DNA from: Dendrocalamus latiflorus
Taxonomy: Eukaryota > Streptophyta > Magnoliopsida > Poales > Poaceae
Length of the DNA stretch: 64,000 nt
Direction: 5' to 3'
Assembly: GCA_017311315.1 (NCBI GenBank)
Contig: CM029622.1
Coordinates: 14,319,002 to 14,383,001, forward strand
Position 1 is the first letter of the stretch; each line of letters begins with the position of its first letter. This document shows, piece by piece, positions 21,401-34,486 of this stretch. The notes below the pieces were generated by a model. The model made no database searches. It had not been told where the DNA came from and saw only the letters and a list, made by a program, of their open reading frames with translations. Position numbers and translations under genes: made by a program.

Positions 21401-24400
21401 CCACAATAAGGTGACGACTTAATAACATTGATAGGGGAGCCCAACTCAATACCTACGCATACATAACTACATAAGTATTGATTCGTAAAATGAAACAATA
21501 GTACTATATCATCTTTTCAAAATAAGATATCCAAAAGAAGTAACTTTTCAAAGTACAGCTTGATATGCCACAATGGATCTAAATTTCAATTATATTTTAT
21601 TTTCCTGGTATACATCAGTTTGTTTCATGTAACATCTTCTACTTGTCGTTTCTAGAGATTAGAGGTTTGTGACATGAGTTTACTTATTTTATGTAATTAA
21701 CTAATTATTCTTAAATCTTAAAAGCTACAGAAGAGGGATAATCCACATAAACATTCTAAAGGTATATAGGTTGGACCTTGGCTAGGTTATCTGGCTAGAA
21801 ATTTCATAGCCTCCAGTACTGTAGTATGTGTCAGAACATGACCATTTTCCATGCCTCTAATCTATTAGAAAATGCATGTTTTTACAATAATTTCCTCCAT
21901 ATCTCCACATGGAAATGCACTTACTATTGCATGACAAGCAATAATGTTTCAGAAATGAGTAATCTTATTACATATGTGAGGTTCTATATTGCACCTGTTG
22001 ATGAATAATTTACAGGTTACCTAAGAAACAACCATATATTACTTTTAATTGAAGAAATCACTTCATTGTTTTGATCACATGTAGTGAGACATGGCTTGGC
22101 ACAAATCTTATGAAATAAATCTATGTGCAGGCACTATCATCTGAATCTTCAGAGATTAGTTCATGTTGGAATTGATTCACACTATTTATAACTTTTATGC
22201 ATGTTATTTCTCTATTTTTTATGTTGAGTTATTATTATTGGTTCTAACGTTGGTTCTTACCCCCTTTGGAAAAAATTGCAGGCCGCAGAGTCTAAACTGT
22301 CAAAATTTGTTGAGGATATAATAGTGCCTTCAAGAATGATTGACATAATTGTTGATGGAGAGGTAATTACTTACATTCTGTCTTCATGCCTGCTTTTGAC
22401 ATTACCATTTTTGTGTTTACTAGTTAGAGACCCGTGCGTTGCAACGGAGTCATAAAAATGATGAGACGGAAGTTACTGTCTGGCCAACTTCACACATCAA
22501 ACATTGGAGAGTAAGCGACAGAGAGAAGGTTGGCCAGAATACGCGATGAGATGGGGAAAGTGGAGGGGGTGGGCAGTTGTATCCTGAGAGAGAGAGAGAG
22601 GAGGAGAGAGACGAATGGTCCAGATCAAATCAGATGGCTGTAAAGAGGGGAGAGGAGAACGCATCGACGACCACCAACTCCTCTTTATATAATAGTAGAG
22701 ATTTTGTGGATAAAATCTCCATTTGCTTTAACATCATGCGATCTCTCCTTTCCGAACTTTATCTTATTTCTTTACAACCAATTATGCAACCTTGTAATAT
22801 TTGAGGTAGTATGTTTAATTATGCGATTGTCTCTTTCAGTTCATTGCTAGTTCGAGAATCCTACAAGTTGTCTGTTTAATAGGCCGTTATATCCTGTCTT
22901 AGGTGATGTATCCATTTTGATGATATGTTTTTCTTTGTTGCATATATTGGTTTATTCAATCTGTGACTGCTATTTTTTCCTATAGAAGACTTCATTTTGT
23001 TGGTTTTAACATATCACAAGGATTTACTTTGTTACTCTACCATCATCATTTCTCTTGCAGTTGAAGTGGTGTTCAGTTCAGTTTCCTTTGATGGATCACT
23101 GAAAATTCCTTATTCAACAATTTTGCAGGTTAATGATGAATACATGAAAACACTTGAGATTCTAAGCAAAAAAATCAAATACATTGAAGCTGATCCCATG
23201 GTTAAATCGTCCAAGGTTCTAAAAGATGTTCAGCCTGAGGTTGAGAGACTTCGGCAGAAAGCAGTCTCAAAGGTTTGAAAAACAATTTACTGATTTTTTC
23301 TTCTACTGTTTTATAAATGTTAGCAGATTATCTTTCTGCTGGCGTAGCATGTGTTTCATCTTCATATGTGCTTATTTTGTAACAATACTTACAAGGAGAC
23401 CATGTCTTCTCATCTTGGTATTCTTTGTACTAGACCAATCATGTGTGCCTTATCTTGGAAACAATCCTTCTATCTGCTATTTATTTGAATTGCTTGTTGG
23501 TTCAATATCCAGGAATTTTAATGACATAATTAAATTATGTAGTAGCACAAGAAATTGTGAGATGAACTGGTGTTTCTAAAAGTGAAATGGACTGGTACAA
23601 AAGATTATGTCTTCTATGTCTTCCAATGTATGTTTTATTTGGTGTCGGAGATAATGTGTCATGTCCCTGTGCTTGCAGAATGATTGTGAATTGACCTGAT
23701 ATGATAGTTTGCCAGATGTATCTATTGACATCTTAGGTCATATTTAAAAGGGAAAATTAGTTCAGTAACACTGCAAATATGTGTAAATTGAAAAATATCC
23801 TCACACGCGAAGCTGACAATAAGGAACTGGGCATCCACGATAACTTAGAATGAGGTGCTAATCTGGTATGTATTGACAACAGAAAATTTGGTGTGATGAG
23901 GAAAACACCATTGTACTATGAGTTGTATTATGAAGAGGGGTCATATGCTATTTATCAAAATTTTTTTGTATGGGCAACTGTTGTACTTGATGAAGCTGGG
24001 GGCATCAAAAAAATTCTGCAGGTATGTTGATTACTAGTGGAGTGCTGCTTGACTGCTTGTCAGCCAGTATACTAGCCATACTGGTTGATAGGAAATTAAG
24101 AATCAACCTGATCTTTGTTTGCTTGGTTTGATTGCATTAATATAGTGTGGCGGTTGTAATGGAAGCTATGACTAAACCTACTTATGGTCAAGAAATGCAC
24201 CCTCCATGTCTCTTGCTCACTGAATTTTTATTTCTAGCCAATCCAATAGCATAAAGCTACATCATATTTCTATTATTGATGCATTCATAATTTTGCCTGC
24301 AGATTTTTGATTTTGTCATCCAAAAGTTCTATGCCTTGAGAAAACCCAAAACAAATATTCAGATTCTACAACAGAGTGTTCTTCTTAAATACAAGTATGC

Positions 24401-27400
24401 CAAACTCTCGTCTTGTTCTGTCTTTTCCAGTTTGAATACCTGTTTTTGCAATGTTCTTTGAGCACCACAATGGCTTCACATTTTAATATGTTCGTAGATG
24501 TGGAATCATTTTATGAGAGATTCTTCTGTACCTTAGAATCTCAACAATGGAAAGTGTATATAATTCATGGCTCTTGGTATAGAATACTACTAAGGGCCTA
24601 AGTCTAGGAAGCATAGAAAGTTGCCATACTTTGACTAACTATTTAGTCTGTTTCACCGTAAATCTTTCACGCACGATAATGGAATATAAGTACTTGTAGC
24701 CATGGTTATTAAGGCAGTGCGGCGAGGCGCATCGACTCACCACCTTCACCAACAATATCGTTTATGGCGTGCGGCGTAGTGACGCCATACACACAACAAT
24801 ATCAGACTTCCGGAGGGCCTAAATAGAAGAAATACAAAGAGAGAAGGACTTTATTGCAATTTCAAAAAATTGAGAGGGCTCATCACAAAATGCCAAAATC
24901 ACCCTCATAACCTTAGCCGCCGCCTGAGCTCAGCATTTCTCTTCACCCCCATTGCTTCTCTCCCTCTTCCTTCCCCCATCTCCACCTCCGGCATCGGCGA
25001 GGCCGAGCCAGCTTGCCGGCGGCCGCTCCCTCTTCCCGCCGCCACTGTCCACCACCCCCAAGCGGTAGCCGGCAGACCGAAGGAGGTGGCGGAGAGCCGG
25101 CCGGCGAAGCAGGAGGCAGCGGCGGACTGGAGGAGGCGGCGGAGAGCTGGCCGGCGAAGCAGAGCAGACCCGATCTGGTGGAGGAGACCGCGGATCCGGC
25201 GACGGCGACAACGGATCTGGTGGCGGTGACAACAGATCCGACAACGGCGGTGACTCCTCGCTTTTTTAGGTGGCGACAGATTCCTCTCCCAAAACCCCAA
25301 CCCGTGACTGTGAGGTATGCGTATGGACTAGAGACTCGAGTGACTTCTAACTTCCACCCCCCCCCCCCCCCCCAATGGTGGACGCCACACGCCGCCTCTC
25401 CCTGCCATCCGGACGGTATGGCCCTCCAATCCGCTACGCTGATATACCGATGCCTCAATAACCATGCTTGTAGCATAGTTGATGACTTTGGCACCATCTT
25501 TTTTTATTAAAAAAAATCCCTTTATGACCAGTTATAGAATTCAATCTGTGCATTATATCCATTACAATGGCCTTTGTTTTGTGGGGAGGCCTATGTTTTG
25601 ATGGACCACCTAACAAGAATATGCAGAATGCAGTGTCCTTGTTTAGTGGAATCTGCATCAAATTAGCATCCACCTTCATTATTCCTTGATATTTCATCAT
25701 TGCATTCTGATCTTACATCAAGTGAAAAATCAGTGGGTTTTACCAGTCTTGTTTTGATTGGTCTATGTTCCAGATCTCCATTATGGTTCACTTCCATGGT
25801 TTAATGGAAGCTATCACTGTTTCTGCCATCAGCCATAAAATTTGATGCTGTTTGAAGTAGCAATTATATTTTTTCTGCTTCATGTTATAATTATTGGTCA
25901 GTCTTTCACTAAGAAGTTCCACAGTAAGTGTGCCCAATTATGATCACACGGTACTCCATACTGTGCTATGCTAGGGCTGCATATACTTTCATTCTCTTAT
26001 TCTCTTAGCAAGTGGTCTTTCCCCACTGTTATGTGGCAATAAAATTCTTAAGTTACACAATTCCACAACACGAAAAATATCTTAATAGCATGGCCTATAT
26101 TTCATATTAACTTTTTTTGAAATATGTTGGGTGTGATATCTAGTTCAATGCAAGCAGCATTTCATCAACAACTACTAATACACCTTAAGTGAATGGAAAT
26201 GATTTCGCAAATACTTCCTATGGCATATGATTAAATCACCATTGTTATTTTTAGTTGGTTTATGTGTTTATGTTATTCTTTTCCCGTGTATAATTTTTCA
26301 CTTGTTCCTTTGTTGTCTCCACTGCAGATACACAATAACTTTCCTTAAGGGACATGCTAAGGAGATATATGCAGAAGTTCGTGCAGCTTATATTGATACC
26401 ATGAATAAGGTGAGTGTCGCAGTAAATGTGATTTGAATAGGTTCCAGACTATCAATGTAATGCCCTGGTCCAACTGTGTGGCCCAAGTGTAGAGTTTGTG
26501 GCTTAGCACTGTATTGTAGTAGAAAGTGTACAGTAGTACCATAGAAAGCTTGAGTGCCTAACATTCAATACCTGCCTGTCTTCTCTATTGTGGTCCATTT
26601 CTAATTCTCTCTGTAATTGCTGTGGCGTCAACCTTTGTATATATACCAACTTTATTCAAATCTCTGCATGGATTGTGTAAGACTGCTAGCATGTGTGATG
26701 AGACAACTTATTTGTTGCATAGCAGCAAAGAGAGCGCTAAAAGGTCTACATCATATATTTTCTTGGATATTTTGGACTAAATTTTTATTTGTTTTGATGA
26801 CATTTTTACTATTACCACCAATTTCAGGTGCTGAGTGCACATTTCCGTGCATACATACAAGCATTAGAGAAATTACAGCTGGACGTAGCAACCTCCACCG
26901 ATTTACTTGGAGTTGAAACTAGAAGTACAGGCTTCCTTTTCTCCATTGGAAAAGAACCTCTGAAGTCCCGCTCTTCAGTGTTTGCTTTGGGTGAAAGAGT
27001 AAACATCTTAAAGGTAATTTACTTACTGTCACTTCATTTAGATGATGTAATTCATCAACCAGTTCACGGTTTTGGAATTCGTGACTCAACCATGTCATGG
27101 GAGCTAAACCAGGTTATGTGAGCTACAAGGTTCTTGGCAACAAGCAGAACTTCTGTAACACTAACGAGCTATTTGGGTTATGACCAAAGCATGCAACATG
27201 AAGTCTGGCATGCCACTTCAGCTTAGCCCATTAATTGGTGAATAAGTGTGGTTAATTTTGAGACAAGTCTCCAAACGAATTTGAGGATATAATTTTCTCT
27301 ACACCTATAAGTCTAGTCAAATTTTATCAATCAAGTTTTTTTGGCCATGCTCAACCTGGCAAGTTTTGAAGTGCGAAACTTTTGGTTATTTAAACTTTTT

Positions 27401-30400
27401 TGAAGTGCGAAACTTTCGGTTATTTAAACTTACTCTAATTCCTCCCACCAGTAGCTATTGACTATTGTCATAAAAGAACTCTTTATGTCTTTATGAATAT
27501 GGGATACACCAGGGTGTTCGTTGTGGTGTTTGACGGAAAGTGGTCTGACAATTACTTCCGAGCTTTGAACTCCATATTGTTGCTGAAGGGTTGATTTGTT
27601 CAAACTATCGTGTAACTTATGTTTGCCATGTGCGCTTTCGTTGGTATATCAGGATATTGATCAGCCTGCATTGATACCTCATATAGCTGAAGCCAAGTCA
27701 CAGAAATATCCATACGAAGTTCTTTTCAGAAGCTTGCAAAAGCTTCTGATGGACACAGCTACTTCAGAGTAAGCTTGGGGTTTGCCTTGTTGTATTTTTT
27801 TATTCATAATGAACAAGTGGCAGCATGATAGATTTCAACTAACTGCAGGTACCTTTTCTCTGATGATTTTTTTGGCGAAGAATCCTTATTCCAAGATATA
27901 TTTGCAGGTTTGTTTTGCCCTATATTTGCATCTACCGTTTCTTTGTTACACCTCTTTGTATCTTATGCAGTCATCTTCTTAGGGAAGTTTCTAGTGTAAA
28001 CTCATCCTTCGGTTCTAGCATTTAAACTCTCAGATGGGCCACTGGATGAGATTTGGATGGATCATATTTAGAGGGATGTGATAGGATCCCTCATAAATGA
28101 TTTACCAATCTGTGAGAGGGTTATTTGTAAAACGTCTGTCTATGTGAGACTATGCTTTTGAATCTGATCCATCCAAACTATCAAACAACCCAGGTGATGA
28201 GTTGTCAACTTGTCATTTAGTACCCAAAGATGGGTTTGCGCTAGATACTCCCCCAATCTGCTTTTCTAATGTTCCTTTCCTGTAGCAATCCCAGCATCAG
28301 CATAAGAATACAAATGCATGTTTTTGTTTATACAGACAACTAGACATGCTTTTATTTTGTTGTTCATACCATTCTGGATTAGCGCCTGGCTGCCTATAGT
28401 CTTTCCAGTGTAGTTACTATCTGCTCAATGATATGGAAACTCGCTTTGCTTGATTAAGATGTGTGACCAGGTATGACTTGCTGATTTCAGTTTTGATTCA
28501 GAGGCTTCCTGGTTACCATGATGTAATTTGGCTGAAAATTGAAATTTATTCTTGGTTTTGAACTTTGCTTGCTGGCCATAAATCTTCTTTTGCGGTAAAA
28601 GTCATTTAAGTAATGCGCATGATAATGTTAAGAGTTGATAAAAGGTTGAGAATATAACAGCCACAATAATCTTTTGTGTGCTCATTTAATTTAATTTTTA
28701 TAAAAATAATTTTTTCTGTCATGTGCTTCCAATGTTGTGTCCTCATGCTATACATATTTTAAACTTACTAACTGTATTATTGGATCAAACTAGGCCAATT
28801 TATATACTTATTATTACTATAATACCTGAAAATGGTCAATGCATAGTATGATTAAAAGTTTCACACATACATCAAACATGTGAGAAAAAAATGGAAAGGG
28901 AACTTAAGTTATGTTGGTTGCATAATTCATGGTTGACAACCATGAAATTACTTAGTTTAATTTCACATTCTCATCATAATATAGTGCCACTGCCACCATT
29001 TAGGAGCATCTTTCTAATATAATTTTATTATCAGGACCAATTCAAGTTGTTGATGAACATTTAAATGCTGTACTTGTGAACTGTTATGATGCAATAGGAA
29101 TAATGCTTATGATCCGAATAATTCGTCAGCACCAGGTATTCTTTGTTTTACCTTATGAAGGAATAACTAGTTAGAGGACCCTTTCTATTCCTGTTTTGAG
29201 GAAGATTACTCAGGAGAACGATGATTTTTCTATTCTGAAAGTGGTTGTGAGTTATTATTCTTGTGAATGAACCAATGTTTGGTAGAAGTTGCACAGTTGC
29301 CATTGGTGTTGAGATGTTTCAGGCAACAACTAACCAATTTTTAGATTTTGTTTGATTATCTTGAAGCCAAAACCTAGTGGAATAATAGCTGGTTTTCAAC
29401 AAAACTGGCCAAAATCAGCCATTTTTGTAATTTTCTAGGTGTTTTTTTAAAGATTAAACAGTATGTTTAATTGCGAGTAACTCTATACTTTGTTAGATCC
29501 TTTCAAGTAGTTCATAAACTGGTGCAACCCTATGTAAATTGAGTATGTGACAAAGCGGACTAGCAGGACCTGGTCACCTGGTATTGCTACACATCAGAAA
29601 TCTAAATGGAATTTGTATTGTATGCAGCTTATCATGTTTAAGCGGCGAATTCCATGTTTGGACTCTTACCTAGACAAGGTTTGTTCTGACTCCCTTGTTT
29701 TCTCCTTGAACTTTTATATCAACTTAAGGGAAAGCTCATGCTTAATTGGCATGAGAGTCTTTCCTCTGTTCCACATTCCAAAATTAGTTTTAATCATCGA
29801 GTTCATTTATGCACAATGAACAGGTTAATATGTCACTCTGGCCTCGCTTCAAGATGGTGTTTGACTTGCATCTGAACAGCTTGCGGAATGCGAATATTAA
29901 GACTCTTTGGGAGGATGATGTCCATCCTCACTATGTCACGAGGAGATATGCTGAATTTACAGCATCTCTTGTTCATCTCAATGTTGAATATGGGGATGGT
30001 CAGGTTAGTTGATCACATTTGTGAATTCTTCACCCTCAAACCATGCAATAGGCAACCCCTTTATGTAGCCTATGGAAATTATAAAAAAGTGGCTTTTGTT
30101 TGCAGCTTGATCTTAATCTCGAGCGATTACGGATGGCTGTTGAGGACTTGCTTGTTAAGTTGGCCAAGATGTTCCCTGAACCAAAGTTGCAAACTGTTTT
30201 TCTGATAAACAACTATGATTTAACGATTGCCATATTGAAGGTTGGTGTTTTCTAGTTAATATCAAATGCCAGTAATTTCTGTTGAAAATGTTTTAAATGT
30301 ACTAAAATACTACAAGTATTGCCTCATTCAAATTTGTTCCAATCTTTTGTCATACAGGAAGCTGGCACAGAAGGTGGAAAAGCACAACTTCATTTTGAGG

Positions 30401-31308
30401 ATGTTCTTAAGAGTAACATTGCAATATATGTGGTAAGCACCTACAGATGGAACGAAATTTCTGTGTGGCGAGAGATACCACTCGTCACATCCTTAAGTTT
30501 ATTGGTGAAGTTCCCAGTTTAGAGTTCAAACAGATACCCATAATATAGTTTTGAATTGGTTTCTTATGACTGCCAAACCAGTGTTCATGGCAGACTGAAA
30601 ATTTTCATATGTTCCACAAAGCAAGCAAAGGATAGGCAAATTGACTGTCATTACTGGCAACAGATCAATTTCCATATTGTTGAACAGTTTAGACCTTACT
30701 AAGTACTAACAAACTGAGCAAAGAGAGAGCTGCAGTTTGTCATTTGTCTAAGTGCTGATTTAACAAGTCCATGTCATTTCTAAAAAATTGTAATTGCATT
30801 CCTGGACTAGTAGTTGCTAAGAGGTTATCTAGGAGTAAGCTGATATAATGCATAAATATTTCTGCAGGAAGAATTGCTTCTGGAGCATTTCAGTGATTTG
30901 ATTAAATTTGTCAAAACTCGTCCATGTAAGTCGTGCTCTGTTACAGTATTGTACCTTTCCTTTCTTTCTTTACAATGACATCTCATCGTTGCTTGAATTT
31001 GATCAGCGGAAGACGTAGCTACAAGTTCAGACAGGGCCAGCATTGGCGACGTTGAACCGTTGGTGAAGGATTTTGCGAGCCGGTGGAAGGCTGCAATCGA
31101 GCTGATGCACAAAGATGTCATTACATCTTTCAGCAACTTCCTGTGCGGAATGGAGATCTTGAAAGCGGCACTCACACAGCTGCTGCTGTACTATACCAGG
31201 CTCACCGAGTGTGTCAAAAGGATTAATGGTGGATCTGCCCTCAACAAGGACTTGGTCTCCATATCCTCCATTCTGTACGAGATCAAGAAATACTCTAGGA
31301 CCTTTTAG
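18467..31308 (+). CDS. VPS52: Vacuolar protein sorting-associated protein 52 (GARP/EARP subunit)
   Basis: VPS52 is a coiled-coil subunit of the GARP tether (with VPS51, VPS53, VPS54), which captures endosome-derived vesicles at the trans-Golgi; the Arabidopsis protein, POK, is needed for pollen tube growth. Exons by my reading: 18467-18567, 18679-18736, 18999-19094, 19508-19609, 20160-20243, 22282-22362, 23129-23272, 24303-24394, 26328-26409, 26828-27013, 27653-27768, 27849-27907, 29035-29135, 29628-29678, 29824-30003, 30106-30240, 30358-30432, 30868-30925, 31007-31308. They sum to 2,103 bp, 700 residues plus stop; all introns are GT-AG and phases agree. The family's usual length is about 700. 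Diagnostic segments: VENNIRQVELDSIQDYIRES, VSLHDQIRDCDNILSQMETL, QILQQSVLLKYKYTITFLKG, LSAHFRAYIQALEKLQLD, EVLFRSLQKLLMDTATSEYL, NIKTLWEDDVHPHYVTRRYA and C-terminal YEIKKYSRTF. The ATG at 18,467 opens MEAVPAAEAHDGQKERF in a GC-rich exon; an upstream frame from 18,213 or 18,272 would only extend into leader. No frame damage seen. Confidence 0.96.
18759..18822. repeat. Perfect 32-bp tandem duplication in VPS52 intron 2
   Basis: AGTTTATAGCTTGTAAATTA plus GTTGTTTACTAA occurs twice without mismatch (18,759-18,790 and 18,791-18,822). It starts 23 bp into the second intron. Lack of divergence suggests a recent duplication or an assembly artefact. Confidence 0.95.
20533..21430. mobile_element. Non-autonomous hAT element in VPS52 intron 5
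   Basis: The left end CAAGGTTATTAAGTGGT and the right end ACGACTTAATAACATTG are inverted copies (14 positions, one mismatch). Flanks are ATAGGGGG (20,525-20,532) and ATAGGGGA (21,431-21,438), 7 of 8 identical, the 8-bp target duplication of hAT elements. The 898 bp interior is GC-rich, with subterminal GTCGAGT/ACTCGAC-like words (GGTCGAGTTGAGTCGCC on the left, CCAGTCGAGTCGAGGACC on the right) and no transposase. The terminus GGTTATTAAG is shared with the element in intron 8. Confidence 0.85.
22420..22701 (-). mobile_element. Small non-autonomous Helitron in VPS52 intron 6
   Basis: Read on the - strand it starts TCTCTACTATTATATAAAG after an A and ends GTTGCAACGCACGGG-TCTCTAACTAG before a T. 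The CCGTTGCAACG part folds as the short terminal hairpin (CGTTGCAACG is palindromic) and the element ends in CTAG; TCTCTACTATTAT is a usual 5' end of grass Helitrons. Insertion between A and T is diagnostic. At 282 bp it has no coding capacity and sits 57 bp into the intron, leaving both splice sites intact. Confidence 0.9.
24701..25466. mobile_element. Non-autonomous hAT element in VPS52 intron 8
   Basis: Left end CATGGTTATTAAGGCA and right end TGCCTCAATAACCATG are 16-bp inverted repeats with one mismatch. A perfect 8-bp duplication, CTTGTAGC, flanks it (24,693-24,700 and 25,467-25,474). The interior (766 bp) is GC-rich with overlapping long open frames on both strands (24,905-25,510) that show no domain and are composition artefacts. 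Related by its terminus to the intron 5 element. Confidence 0.93.
25357..25373. repeat. Poly-C tract (17 C)
   Basis: Seventeen consecutive C residues inside the intron 8 hAT element. Tracts like this are prone to length error in sequencing and assembly, so the exact count is unreliable. Confidence 0.9.
27363..27438. repeat. Direct duplication in VPS52 intron 10
   Basis: TTTGAAGTGCGAAACTTT(T/C)GG followed by TTATTTAAACTT occurs twice about 38 bp apart with a single substitution in the aligned part. No function inferred. Confidence 0.8.
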
Positions 31309-31620
31309 TTGCTTGCTCCCTGCCATGTACACTAAGACGGGGGGCTGTGGTGTATCTTAATCTGTAATGAGAAGTTTGATGTACGGTATGCTACTGCAGA
31401 AACAGAGCATTTTGATGTGATTTCACGACAGATATGTCGGGTTTTTGGCCCCTTTGTAGGATGGGACCGTTTTTTTCCTGCTTGTATATGTATAATGTTA
31501 AGAAATTTGACGCCGGGGTATCATAATTTCTCAATTATAATGTGATTTTGCAAGAACGATTATTTGTGGTCTCTCTTAAGCTGAAAATTTTGGCTGTGAC
31601 AAACAACCCAAGACCGAGTT
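31309..31620 (+). other. VPS52 3' untranslated region and downstream DNA
   Basis: After the TAG stop, about 200 bp of T/G-rich sequence (CTGTAATGAGAAGTTTGATG, TGTATATGTATAATGTTAAG) fits a plant 3' UTR. The poly(A) site was not defined. Sequence beyond 31,620 is GC-mixed with no feature. Confidence 0.5.
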
Positions 31621-32190
31621 TCCTTGCTCCCAAACCCCGTTGTTCACGTCTCATGGTCCATTGCCGCAGCCGTCTGCCGGCCACCTTAGACAACCGCCGG
31701 GATGCCCTCTGGTAGTCTGGTGTGTCGTCATCGGCGCTCCGATTTGCCTTCTGCCGACCACCCTCACCTTATGCTACCTTTCCTCCAGCACCATAACTTT
31801 TTCCTTCGATTCCCTCCTGCTAGCTCCGTCCTCTACTACTAATCGACTATGGGACTTTTTTTTTTCTACGACTTATGACTAAAACTGTTCCGTTCTTCTC
31901 AGCTAATGGCTTATGGTTGAAGCTATCGTGTTTTTTTTTTTGAGCTGATGGCTTATGGTTGAAACTATAGCGTTCTTTTAGGCTGAGAGCTTATGACTGA
32001 TAGCTGAGTGTGCTATTTTCTTTTGTTGGGACCAGGCCTACCGAGCTAGCAATCGAATAAAATTGTTCGTGTGCTTTTTCCCATCCTTTTGTTGTTACCT
32101 TGTATTGCCTTTGGGCACACTAATTAAAACCGTTTAATATTGTCCATACGTTTCTTTTTCTTTGAAGGAACCGTGCGGACAACTCATATT
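31621..32190. other. Gene-free DNA between VPS52 and the PIF element
   Basis: It contains three repeats of the phrase (A/C)GCT(G/A)ATGGCTTATGGTTGAA (about 31,901, 31,943 and a diverged one near 31,985) with T-runs. The same words, GCTGATGGCTTATGG, occur next to the right end of the PIF/Harbinger element near 37,778, so this may be the decayed left end of that element. Confidence 0.4.
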
Positions 32191-32194
32191 CATA

Positions 32195-33330
32195 TTATTT
32201 TGCACAACATAACGGCACAACATACATTCTTTTTTGCTTTGGAGAAAACGAGCAGGTCAATTGCCGGACGGTCTCACAACCAAGCCGTATGAAATGACGT
32301 CGTTTACATGATCCATGTTTTGTGTCCCCATTTTGCTCCGCCTCTGTTGGATCATCCACATTGTCTAGCTCATTCCTCGAAAACCTGTGGCCTAGAACGG
32401 GATCCTCGAAATCCCGCTTGCATGTAGCGTGATCGATTATGAAGTTGTGAAGAGCCATCATGGCAGATATGATCCGTGTCTACCTCTGCGGTGGGTATGT
32501 AGTTATGTTGTTCAGTATACGCCACTTCATCTTTCATACGCTAAAGGCTCACTTGATAACATTGCGCAATGAAGAATGGTAGTAGTCGAACACCTCCTTC
32601 CTGTCACGTGGGCCCATACCTATAGCAAACTCGGATACATGGTATCGGGTGTTTTGGTATGGCGCAAGATAGCCTACCCTGTTTAGATAGCCGGAGTCCA
32701 CCAGGTAGTACTTACCTGCAACGTGCGTAAAAACATTCATCAAGTGATGGAAAAAAACGTGGCACATGCAACAAAAGGCAAGGTAGTTAAGAACACACCT
32801 GGTGATGGGTGTGGAAACAAGTGAGGGTAGCCAACAGGATCCATGTGTCGTGCGCTAACCCTAGCCATCCGGACGTCATGAACGTGAACCTCATGTCGAA
32901 GTCACACATGCTAGGACATTCTGGCTTGTGTAGTCATGCCAGTTGGTGTAGACTGCTTTGAGTCATTTGGAACGGTCACTAGGATGCGTGTTCCATCTAT
33001 TGCGCCGGTGAATGTGGGTAAAATAGGCGCGACACCAATGATGGATGAAGCATCTGAAACATGAGGTCAGCAAGACTCACTGTGTAGCCAGCCATGTCGT
33101 ACACACAAACTAGCACTTCCCTGAATTTGAGACTAACGGTGGATCGTAATCTTGAGAACCGATTACTCACTTGCGTGCAAGTTTGTGGCGCAGCCACAGT
33201 TCAAAGGAACATCGCCAAAGCTTCCTTTGACGATACCTCTCATGTGAAGCATAAGTCATGGTGGGGGACCCCGTGGCCTCCATCTACATTTGTAGGCTCT
33301 ATAGTAGAGCAAGTTTGAGAGGAAGAGGGG
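32195..33330 (-). pseudogene. PIF/Harbinger DDE transposase, broken
   Basis: On the - strand a helix-turn-helix-like N-terminal part reads CTQVSNRFSRLRSTVSLKF and REVLVCVYDMAGYTVSLAD (33,190-33,070). The DDE_4 (PF13359) core follows: GKYYLVDSGYLNRVGYLAPY, then TRYHVSEFAIG and EVFDYYHSSLRNVIK (about 32,720-32,550), where LVDSGY carries the second catalytic aspartate. The frame then meets stops around the 'ERSFGVLKMKWRIL' position (seen as broken K-AFSV-KMKWRIL) and continues as MMALHNFIIDHATC (32,460). Stops and shifts also interrupt the segment with the first aspartate (around GAIDGT, 33,000). It is inactive as read. Confidence 0.88.
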
Positions 33331-34055
33331 GAAGCGTGTCCTGGTTGTCATTGTCACTGTCGGATCCTAACATTGCACCTCTACAACAAACATAACGAAA
33401 TACACTTACATCAGTTGCTGAACATGCCTGCGTAGTACTTGCCTTCGTAAGTGTTGGGCTGATCTTGAGCCTATACTTCAGCGACAAACTTTGGTAACAA
33501 AAACTACAGATGATGTATGAATGCGAAGCGATGTGAACCTGATGACAACGCAATTAGCAGGTTAGCGATATTTATAGAGGCACTCCACAAGCTTCCAGTC
33601 GCATTACTGACACAAGTGGTGATTTCGTCTGTCGCTTTCTCACCCACTTGTCATGCACTGCCAGAAGTGATTTGGGCAAAACGAGGTGCACCACAAGAAG
33701 TGCATTTGGCAAAAGTACACCAACAATAGTTCAAAATTGCATGAACTAAAGATTAGCATCGTACTTAATTGTTTGTAGTAACCTAACTATGATTTGATTA
33801 CTGTTTATATTTCAATTCACCTCACTCTGCACATAGTTTAGAATGAATGCAATGTTGGTGTTTTAGTTTGTTACCAGTTGTTCGTGAATTTCAAAAATCA
33901 ATGTTGATCACTAATATTTGAATTCACTGAGTATGGTATGAACAGAAGATTAGAAAAGATGTGCATTCATAGATCACAGCAAGAACAACTCAAAATTCTA
34001 ATCATCTCTAACATTTCCATAATCCCAATTTCCATATCTCCAGAAGTGACGCATC

Positions 34056-34172
34056 CATTACTATCACAAGTGGTGCACCCGCTAAAAATTCTAACCACTA
34101 CAAGTGCTCCATCCCACTACTGACACAAATGTTGCACCCACTCAAAATTCTAACCACATCAAGTGCTCCACC
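34056..34172. repeat. 59-bp tandem duplication
   Basis: Two copies starting at 34,056 and 34,115 of a unit containing CACAAGTGGTGCACCC, AAAATTCTAACCAC and CAAGTGCTCCA. Identity is roughly 85 percent by eye. It lies between the two genes of the PIF element. Confidence 0.8.
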
Positions 34173-34486
34173 CACCAACACTCCACCCACAACCATTATA
34201 GCAAAACAGAATATAAGAACATTGCAATAACGTAATCTCAGTACAATAATGCCATACAACGACAAATAGTGGCAGTCCAAACAATGAAGTGAATTATTAC
34301 AACAATCTAATCACTACTAACAGTTGCAATCCACATGACGATGTTTATTGATACAAGAAGTGAATTAATGTGCCAAATTGCACTGCTGGCAACGTTTTTG
34401 ATTGACTCTGGCCACCTACATATCGATAAATTATGAGTTAGCATCCTCTGGATGGAATAAACCAGGCCGCTTATATACACATATAC

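Noticed and set aside
24870..25510. Several open frames inside VPS52 intron 8
   Set aside because: Within a hAT element with clear terminal repeats and target duplication; frames on both strands overlap and carry no transposase motif.
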